Assembly (NCBI GenBank): GCA_025920305.1
Contig: JAPDMB010000011.1
Span: 1-14,657 of the forward strand
Direction: 5' to 3'
Source of the DNA: Candidatus Parvarchaeota archaeon
Lineage (GTDB): Archaea > Nanobdellota > Nanobdellia > Parvarchaeales > Parvarchaeaceae
Length of the DNA: 14,657 bases
Shown here in pieces: positions 6,798-12,081 of this stretch (its first letter is position 1; each line of letters starts with the position of its first letter). The notes beneath the pieces are model-generated. The model was not told the DNA's origin and ran no database searches. It was given only the letters and a program-made list of their open reading frames with translations. Position numbers and translations under genes: made by a program.

Positions 6798-8311
6798 CAG
6801 CTACCGGCACACGTAGTGTCGTTTATCACATAAAATGGCAGCGAAGCAGTCGAGGTATAATTATAATTGATCTGAAGCAGTACAGGCATCGTCTCAAAAT
6901 GTTCGTTGTTCTGCATGAAAAAATTGGAAAATTGAAACAGGAAGCTATTCTGATTCAGATTTAGAGGCCAGCATTTTATATAACCATAGGTCGGAAAGGC
7001 GAAGTTCTGCACGATGTTCAGGCCATTGTTCGCCCCCGTGCTGAGCGATACACATTGAAATGTCAGTGAATTCAAGTAATCTATCCCTTGGAGTTCGTAA
7101 CCATTTGACTGAGTCATCGAAGGGCTGCTTGCTGCAGGTGAAGAGCCGCTCCCTCCTCCAGGTATTATTGTAGATGCGTCGGTTGAGATACCAGCAGGCG
7201 GATCCGTTTCAGGTATGTATATTGTCAGATTATTGAGAGCGTATGATCCGCTCCCGAGATTATCTATGGTTATGCTGATCGACGCGTTTTGGTCATTTTG
7301 TAAAGGCTCTGATTGTCCTAAGTTTGGTATGACCTCCAAAGGCCCCTGCGAAGGTATCACTGTAGCCTCCTGCGTAGGCAGGATAGCTTGGGAGCTTGAG
7401 ATCAGTTCATTATAAAATGTGGAATTTATATACTCTAAATTCAGCAGAGAAGCTGCGGTGTAATTCGTTGTGTCGGCGATTATGTTGACGCTTGTCTGCA
7501 CGGGTAGCTGCTTAGCTAAAGCTTTGTTGTTTGTAGGGCAGTGTACGTTGACAGGAGCCGACAGCTGAAGCTGATTATTCTGGAAGATGACGTTCGGCTG
7601 CACCAGTTCTCCTCCAGCTAGATCTGTCAGATTCGTGCACACGTTGTCCCCTGGAGCACATGTCACATTGAACTTCAGTTTGTTGAGGTAGTTCGACCCT
7701 AAAGGCACGTTCGCAAGGTTATCCGCTATAAAAAGCAGGTCCTGCGTATTCGCAGATGAGGAAGCAGATGACGAAGTTATGTAAAGAGACTGCTCAGTAG
7801 CAGGAGGGGTGATCGAGACGAAGGATGTGAAGGTGGTTATGGGTGTCTGAACGCTCGTAGTCTTTGGGAAGAAATAATTCGTTATATACCCCTCTGGATT
7901 CGAAAGAAAGCTAGTGATCGACGATGTTGTGGATGATATATAACCTGAGATGATCGAGATGTATGGGCCGTAGAAGCCTCCGATCTGATAGGAGAAGATC
8001 CCTGTATGGGAAATTATTCCGCTGGAGACGAATAGCCAACCGCCCACCCCCAATATCAACACTATCAAAACCACACCCCCTAAACCTATACGTTTCCTTC
8101 TGCTTTGAGCCTTCATCTTATTCAGCTCAAGCTGAGCCAGCTGCTCTCTTGGAGAAAGGCTTTGTAAAGATTGTTTTTTAGCCGCTCTTTTCGTCTTCCA
8201 ATTGGTGTATCTGGAGCTGATTCCAGAGCCGATGGACCCTATTCCCCCCTTTATCCTCTGGCTTAAACTTTTTTTTGTGGGCGGCTGAGTCGGCTGACCT
8301 GATATTGCCAT
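6797..8311 (-). CDS. Membrane-anchored surface protein with long basic cytoplasmic tail
   Basis: The 504-aa protein starts with a 75-residue tail rich in Lys/Arg (for example KTKRAAKKQ at 39-47 and SRRKR at 70-74). A single membrane span follows at about 76-98 (LGGVVLIVLILGVGGWLFV), and then a long outer domain. The tail's charge predicts N-in/C-out topology. The outer part has a Ser/Thr-rich stalk (about 125-190), about eight N-x-S/T sequons and six Cys (218, 225, 258, 420, 447, 501). A CARDB/Ig-like segment lies at about 342-368 and a Gly/Ser/Pro linker at 384-398. It is the first gene of a coupled pair with the 334-aa protein. The start is backed by a TATA-like box at 8335-8342. I recognise no named family; the function is probably structural or adhesive at the envelope. 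Confidence 0.85.
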   Translation of the reverse strand: MAISGQPTQPPTKKSLSQRIKGGIGSIGSGISSRYTNWKTKRAAKKQSLQSLSPREQLAQLELNKMKAQSRRKRIGLGGVVLIVLILGVGGWLFVSSGIISHTGIFSYQIGGFYGPYISIISGYISSTTSSITSFLSNPEGYITNYFFPKTTSVQTPITTFTSFVSITPPATEQSLYITSSSASSSANTQDLLFIADNLANVPLGSNYLNKLKFNVTCAPGDNVCTNLTDLAGGELVQPNVIFQNNQLQLSAPVNVHCPTNNKALAKQLPVQTSVNIIADTTNYTAASLLNLEYINSTFYNELISSSQAILPTQEATVIPSQGPLEVIPNLGQSEPLQNDQNASISITIDNLGSGSYALNNLTIYIPETDPPAGISTDASTIIPGGGSGSSPAASSPSMTQSNGYELQGIDYLNSLTFQCVSLSTGANNGLNIVQNFAFPTYGYIKCWPLNLNQNSFLFQFSNFFMQNNEHFETMPVLLQINYNYTSTASLPFYVINDTTCAGS

Positions 8312-8334
8312 AATTATCCTATGTCCACGGCGGG

Positions 8335-8342
8335 ATTAATAC
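8335..8342 (-). promoter_or_regulatory. TATA-like box before the 504-aa surface-protein gene
   Basis: The minus strand reads GTATTAAT, centred about 27 bp before the ATG at 8311, in the 91-bp gap after the 401-aa surface-protein gene. This gap and box suggest a separate promoter for the 504/334-aa pair. Nothing else clear is seen in the gap. Confidence 0.4.
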
Positions 8343-8402
8343 ATTTCTATCATACAGCTTTGCATAGGTTCTCGGAGTATAAAGACTATACGCAGCTGTC
8401 CT

Positions 8403-9608
8403 TTAGGATGAAGGCGTTATCGTCAGAGACGTGGGCACTATAAGGCCGTCTGAGGAGAGGGTTATTATCCCAGTATACTGGCCGTTCGTCTCATCTCCTG
8501 CCAGGTAGGATGCGGGCTCTACTACGATGTTTTCACCGGTCGACAGGGAGCTCGCCGGTATTGAGAATGACTCACCTGATGGATAAAGACTGAACGTCAC
8601 GTTCCCTGATTTGACTACGCTCCCGACGTACAGGGAGAAGATATATGAAGGACTTGTGTCTTTGACAGTGTACGGTATAGAAACCGATTTTACAGGTATT
8701 GAGGGAATGCTGTATAGAATATCATCGTCCGTGACGACGTACGCTCCTCCCTCCGATACAGAGAAGTCCAAATTGAAGGCCAAGGGCACTGACTCACTGC
8801 CAGTTACCTTCGCCGCCCCTGCTGCACTGTTAACGATTGATTCTGGTATGCTGAATGACCGCGGTGTGTTTGATCCATTGCTGATGGTAGAGACCGTGAC
8901 TCCATTGATTGAGACCGACATATTGCCGTATCCTATTGGCGTGAACTGCAGGGTATAGTCGCCTAATCCAAGGATAGAAGAGACCACTACTTGCTTCGAA
9001 AACTGTGTATTTATGTACGAAGTCTGGATTAAGGAGACGTTTGAGAAGCTTATCGACTGGGTGAGCGCAAAACCGTTCAGGTAGTTGCTTATCGTCAATA
9101 CGTCCTTGCCAGAGCTGACTCCCGGCACGCTGATCTTCAACAACCCTCTTGTAGCCACCGAGGAATAGAAGTACTTGCCATTGATCTCCAGCTTCAAGTA
9201 GGGCGTGCCTGAAACCGACGACACGTTCAGTATCAGATAGTAGCTGTCTAAACTGCTGCCGTTGAATTTTATGTTGTTTGATGATGTTCCGAATATGGAG
9301 GAGGTCAATGTAAATGGCTTCTCAGCTATGCTCGAATTCACAGCGCTGTATGACACCATGAAGCTATTGAAAGGGTATGTGAAGTTGGTCGGCTGCGAGT
9401 TCCCGCCAATGTACGAAGTTATAGGGTAATAGTAGGAAGTCTTTGGTACGACTGTGCTCGTTGTATTTGTGACCGTCAGATTTGTGAAATTACCGACTAG
9501 ATTTGATACGCTTGCAGGCGGAATCAGGAATAGATATACCATTATTCCGATGATTATAAAGGCCAGAACTGCGACTGCTGCTGATAACCTTTCTACTGGC
9601 GGCTCCAT
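8403..9608 (-). CDS. Single-span, sequon-rich surface protein
   Basis: The 401-aa protein has a nine-residue N-terminus, a hydrophobic anchor at about 9-29 (AAVAVLAFIIIGIMVYLFLI), and an outer domain of about 370 residues dominated by Ser, Thr, Val, Ile and Tyr. I count about eleven N-x-S/T sequons, four of them in the first 75 residues, and no Cys, unlike the two neighbouring surface proteins. The pattern of short alternating hydrophobic stretches suggests stacked beta-sandwich domains, as in S-layer or adhesin-type proteins. No anchor other than the N-terminal segment and no protease or sugar-binding motif is evident. It is the first gene of the surface-protein group and has a well placed TATA box for a leaderless transcript. 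I do not recognise a family. Confidence 0.85.
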   Translation of the reverse strand: MEPPVERLSAAVAVLAFIIIGIMVYLFLIPPASVSNLVGNFTNLTVTNTTSTVVPKTSYYYPITSYIGGNSQPTNFTYPFNSFMVSYSAVNSSIAEKPFTLTSSIFGTSSNNIKFNGSSLDSYYLILNVSSVSGTPYLKLEINGKYFYSSVATRGLLKISVPGVSSGKDVLTISNYLNGFALTQSISFSNVSLIQTSYINTQFSKQVVVSSILGLGDYTLQFTPIGYGNMSVSINGVTVSTISNGSNTPRSFSIPESIVNSAAGAAKVTGSESVPLAFNLDFSVSEGGAYVVTDDDILYSIPSIPVKSVSIPYTVKDTSPSYIFSLYVGSVVKSGNVTFSLYPSGESFSIPASSLSTGENIVVEPASYLAGDETNGQYTGIITLSSDGLIVPTSLTITPSS

Positions 9609-9617
9609 GATATATAT

Positions 9618-9631
9618 TTACTATTTAGTAA
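9618..9631. promoter_or_regulatory. Possible operator TTACTATTTAGTAA
   Basis: TTACTA and TAGTAA are perfect inverted repeats around TT. The dyad lies 10-23 bp before the start codon of the 401-aa surface protein, between that codon and its TATA box. Protein bound there would block transcription start. AT-rich palindromes of this size occur by chance, so this is tentative. Confidence 0.25.
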
Positions 9632-9640
9632 TATTTATAC
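9630..9640 (-). promoter_or_regulatory. TATA box of the 401-aa surface-protein gene
   Basis: The minus strand reads GTATAAATATT, a near-consensus archaeal TATA box, centred 27 bp before the ATG at 9608. A leaderless transcript is predicted. Confidence 0.6.
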
Positions 9641-9693
9641 GTTTGTATCTCTGAGATGTCGCACATAGTCCCTTATCAAAGTGGACGTAAAAA

Positions 9694-9714
9694 CCCACAA
9701 CCTTCAGGGGTGGG
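9694..9714 (+). repeat. IS200/IS605-end-like hairpin
   Basis: CCCAC (9694-9698) pairs with GTGGG (9710-9714) and inner CC (9701-9702) with GG (9707-9708) around TTCA, with an internal AA/G mismatch. Subterminal hairpins of this kind occur at ends of IS200/IS605-group elements and in the RNA guide scaffold of TnpB. No tnpA or tnpB gene is present. The plus-strand frame through it reads KTHNLQGWDESG, which recalls TnpB C-terminal tails, but I cannot verify that. Confidence 0.35.
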
Positions 9715-9722
9715 ATGAAAGC

Positions 9723-9760
9723 GGATATAGAGGGCTGACGGGAATCAGTATATCCTTTTT
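9723..9760 (+). terminator. Intrinsic-terminator-like hairpin with T5
   Basis: GGATATA (9723-9729) pairs with TATATCC (9749-9755). Inside, CTGA (9735-9738) pairs with TCAG (9745-9748) around a six-base loop. TTTTT follows directly at 9756-9760. Since no protein gene precedes it on the plus strand, it implies either a small plus-strand RNA or chance structure. Confidence 0.4.
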
Positions 9761-9861
9761 ATGAATACCTTATAGCCAACAACTATGCCGATTATAGTGT
9801 GTTATCATATACAAAATCTTTAGAATTTATCTATGCGCTGCGGTTCATCCCCTTTTAACGC

Positions 9862-10131
9862 CTAGGTAAAATAAACTGAAAATTCCTTCGGGATGCGGAA
9901 GAGACCCAGCTTCAGCCCTGCATCTACATACGCCCAGGAGATGACGAAGGCTTCCAAAGAGGAGACGTAGTCCCCCTTTGAGAGGAAGTATCTGCCGTCC
10001 TCGTAGTATCTCTTCGCACCGTCCAGAAGCTCATCTGCCCCCTTACTTGGATTTATCATCTCCAGCTTCCCAAACACCTCATCCAATATCCTCTTGTTCT
10101 TCTCCACCCTGTCAACAAGCTGCTTTTCCAT
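9862..10131 (-). CDS. DUF357 family protein
   Basis: This 89-aa protein matches the archaeal DUF357 family. The conserved half is the C-terminal part: GAKRYYEDGRYFLSKGDYV (38-56), then SSLEAFVISWAYVDAGLKLG (57-76). It is probably an all-helical bundle reminiscent of TPR/HEPN-like helical hairpins. Function is unknown in the family. Length is typical. It is the last gene of a tight group with methionine aminopeptidase and FEN1, only 6 bp after the FEN1 stop and without its own promoter, so it is likely cotranscribed. There is no signal peptide or membrane span, so it is probably cytoplasmic. The context hints at a link to replication or translation but does not prove it. Confidence 0.88.
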   Translation of the reverse strand: MEKQLVDRVEKNKRILDEVFGKLEMINPSKGADELLDGAKRYYEDGRYFLSKGDYVSSLEAFVISWAYVDAGLKLGLFRIPKEFSVYFT

Positions 10132-10137
10132 GATATC

Positions 10138-11136
10138 TTAGAATCCCATGAGGCTGCCTTCCCTGCGCTCGCTTAATTTACTGATGCTGTTCACCACCCT
10201 ATCCTTGTCGAACGAATGCTCTTTCGACATGAAGTCAATCAACCTCTCCTTCTCCATCGCACCAAGGGCCGGCTTTTCATCCACTTCGATCACGTTCGGA
10301 TGCATGAAATAATCGTATATCTCCTCTGCGCTGTATTCCGTCCCAAAATCATAGGAGGAGAGAATCTTCTCCCTGCTCTCTTTCTTCACCAGATCCAGAG
10401 CTTTCTTCGGGCCTATGCCTCTCACACCAGTATTGTAGTCAGTCCCGATAAGCATCGCTACCAGGACCAGCTTCTCCCTGCTCAGCCCGTTGGACCTGAA
10501 TACATCACTTGCATCTATAAGCTCCGGCTTCACCTGTACAGCCACGCCTCTGTTCAGCATCTTCCTCCTCTCAGTTATGTTCAGATTCCTCACGACTTTC
10601 TCCGCGCCGAACAACAGCGTATCGTAGTCCTGCGAGGCCACGTAATGCGCTACTTTCCTGCTGTTCAAGAAGGAAGCCTCTGCCTCCCCCTCCGCAGGCG
10701 CCTGCAGGCAGGGGATGCCCATCAGCGACAGCAGCTCCTTTGAGGATTCAATAACGTATTCGTCTATCTTCACGCTCCTCCTGATGTATGAAAGTCTCTT
10801 CTCGGCTGTCTCCGCCTTTTCGGCCGTCTCCAGGGCTTTCCGCTTGGTCTCCTCTCTCCTTAACAGCGTAGCCTTCTTGAACTTAGGGGCTTTGCCGTCG
10901 AAGATAAACCATGGGATCACATTATTCGACAGAAGCATTATACTCCGGTAAAAAAGGCCATTTATATGGCTCGTTACATTGCCTGCCCTGTCCATCAGAG
11001 GGCTTCCATCAGCCAGCCTTATGGTCGTAAGGAACTGGTATATCCAATTGAAGGCGTCTATGGCTACTATCCTGCCTGAAAGTTCCTTGATGCTTATCTC
11101 CTTCCCGTTTACGATGCTCTTAAGATTCACGCCCAT
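10138..11136 (-). CDS. fen: Flap endonuclease 1 (FEN1/Rad2 family)
   Basis: FEN1 removes 5' flaps during Okazaki fragment maturation and base excision repair. The 332-aa protein has both XPG domains with all acidic metal ligands: D27 (VAIDAFNWIY), D80 (FIFDGKAP), E149/E151 (APAEGEAEA), D170/D172 (SQDYDTLLFG) and D233 (GTDYN). The H2TH DNA-binding motif follows (GVRGIGPKKALDLVKK, 237-252). A GTG nine bases upstream extends the frame, but the ATG at 11136 gives the invariant Met-Gly-Val start, whose Gly2 sits near the active site in the family. The C-terminus, EGSLMGF, is a reduced PIP-like box compared with the usual Q-x-T-L-x-x-W-F. The gene starts 8 bp after the methionine aminopeptidase stop, so they are cotranscribed. 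Confidence 0.97.
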   Translation of the reverse strand: MGVNLKSIVNGKEISIKELSGRIVAIDAFNWIYQFLTTIRLADGSPLMDRAGNVTSHINGLFYRSIMLLSNNVIPWFIFDGKAPKFKKATLLRREETKRKALETAEKAETAEKRLSYIRRSVKIDEYVIESSKELLSLMGIPCLQAPAEGEAEASFLNSRKVAHYVASQDYDTLLFGAEKVVRNLNITERRKMLNRGVAVQVKPELIDASDVFRSNGLSREKLVLVAMLIGTDYNTGVRGIGPKKALDLVKKESREKILSSYDFGTEYSAEEIYDYFMHPNVIEVDEKPALGAMEKERLIDFMSKEHSFDKDRVVNSISKLSERREGSLMGF

Positions 11137-11144
11137 ATGCCGCA

Positions 11145-12035
11145 CTATAGCGTCGTCACCGTCACCTCTCCTCTATCGAATAGGAAGGTATGCTCGAACT
11201 GAGAAACGTTGCCGCCACTCTCCTCTTTCAGAACCGGGAATCTGTACAGCGCTTTGTTGCCGGTGAGAACGTCCAGCGCATAATTAGCCACCCTGCCGTA
11301 TTTTTCCACGACCCATCTCCTGGAGAAAGGCAGGGTCTTATACTCGCTCTTTATGAACTCAAGTATCTCCCTTGCGGTCTTGTCCCTGACATTCCTGTCC
11401 GACTGAAACATGAATATCTCGCCAGACGAGGAATCTATCACGTATCCGTTGCCGGTCGTGGAGAAAGGCTCGACTGCAACGACGCCCTCCATCCTCAGCT
11501 TCTTACCGTTTTGCTGGTTCACGTTCGGGATGAACTCCCCTTCATGGACATTATACAGGCTTATGCCGTGCCCGCCAAGATTGACGATAGGGGAGAAGCC
11601 TGCGCCCCTTATGGTCCTCTCTATCGTCTCGCCTATCTCATCGATACTCATACCCGGCTTCATGATCTTTATCACGTTCTCCAAAGCCTCCCTCGAGGCA
11701 TTGACAAGCGGAGAGGGATCCTCTCCGACGACGACCGTGGCAGCGGTGTCCGACAGACATCCGTCTACGCTCGCGCCTATGTCTATCTTCAGCATGTCCC
11801 CCTCTTTAAGAATGATCTGGTCATCAAAACCAGGAGAATAATGGGCGGCTGTATCATTGATCGACAGATTAGGAGGGAACGCAAGCTTTGAGCCAAGCTG
11901 GGCGAATTTGCTCTCGATGTTCCTTGCAAGGTCAAGCAGGGCCATCCCTGGTTTTACGATCGACACGGCATATTCCCTCACTTCCTTGCCGATCCTTCCA
12001 GCCTTTATCCATCTCTCCTTCTCGCTTTCATCCAT
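11145..12035 (-). CDS. map: Methionine aminopeptidase, type II
   Basis: This cytosolic enzyme removes the initiator Met from nascent proteins with small second residues. The 296-aa protein has the pita-bread fold signatures and the five metal ligands expected of the family: D85 (KIDIG), D96 (LSDTAA), H156 (GGHGIS), E189 (AVEPF) and E281 (QFEHT). H65 (DTAAHYSP) and H164 (VHEG) match the catalytic histidines. The insert at about 215-275 (helical, with SRRWVVEKYGR) before the last ligand marks type II. Length is close to the roughly 295 aa of Pyrococcus MAP. A TATA box 30 bp upstream supports the ATG. It follows PolB by 46 bp and leads the map-fen-DUF357 group. It can process FEN1, encoded immediately downstream, which begins Met-Gly. 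Confidence 0.97.
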   Translation of the reverse strand: MDESEKERWIKAGRIGKEVREYAVSIVKPGMALLDLARNIESKFAQLGSKLAFPPNLSINDTAAHYSPGFDDQIILKEGDMLKIDIGASVDGCLSDTAATVVVGEDPSPLVNASREALENVIKIMKPGMSIDEIGETIERTIRGAGFSPIVNLGGHGISLYNVHEGEFIPNVNQQNGKKLRMEGVVAVEPFSTTGNGYVIDSSSGEIFMFQSDRNVRDKTAREILEFIKSEYKTLPFSRRWVVEKYGRVANYALDVLTGNKALYRFPVLKEESGGNVSQFEHTFLFDRGEVTVTTL

Positions 12036-12060
12036 AGATTATCTATGAATATCTCCTGGT

Positions 12061-12070
12061 TAATATATTT
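12061..12070 (-). promoter_or_regulatory. TATA box of the map-fen-DUF357 unit
   Basis: The minus strand reads AAATATATTA, centred about 30 bp before the map ATG, in the 46-bp gap after polB. It predicts a very short or absent leader and an independent transcript for the three downstream genes. Confidence 0.55.
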
Positions 12071-12081
12071 CGTTTCCGCCT

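Larger units (their letters stand above)
9662..9760 (+). ncRNA. Candidate structured plus-strand small RNA or relic ωRNA
   Basis: The 253-bp spacer 9609-9861 has no credible gene. On the plus strand it holds a TATA-like AATATTTATA (9630-9639), then two hairpins (9694-9714 and 9723-9755), then T5. Together these could define a transcript of roughly 100 nt. No C/D or H/ACA box set and no tRNA fold were found. Alternatively, the first hairpin is the end of a decayed IS200/IS605 element and there is no functional RNA. The 5' end is a guess from the TATA spacing. The remainder, 9761-9861, shows nothing I can name. Confidence 0.2.

Noticed and set aside
9640..9760. Box C/D small RNA in the spacer
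   Set aside because: CTGA boxes are present, but no acceptable RTGATGA C box lies at the right distance.
9831..9860. Possible tRNA T-arm (GCGGTTCATCCCC)
   Set aside because: No matching acceptor, D or anticodon arms can be drawn around it on either strand.
10216..10743. 175-aa plus-strand open frame opposite FEN1
   Set aside because: Antisense shadow of a complete FEN1; no start signals or domain.
11190..11891. 233-aa plus-strand open frame opposite methionine aminopeptidase
   Set aside because: It is a shadow: the opposite strand encodes a complete enzyme with all metal ligands, and this translation has no recognisable motif or promoter.
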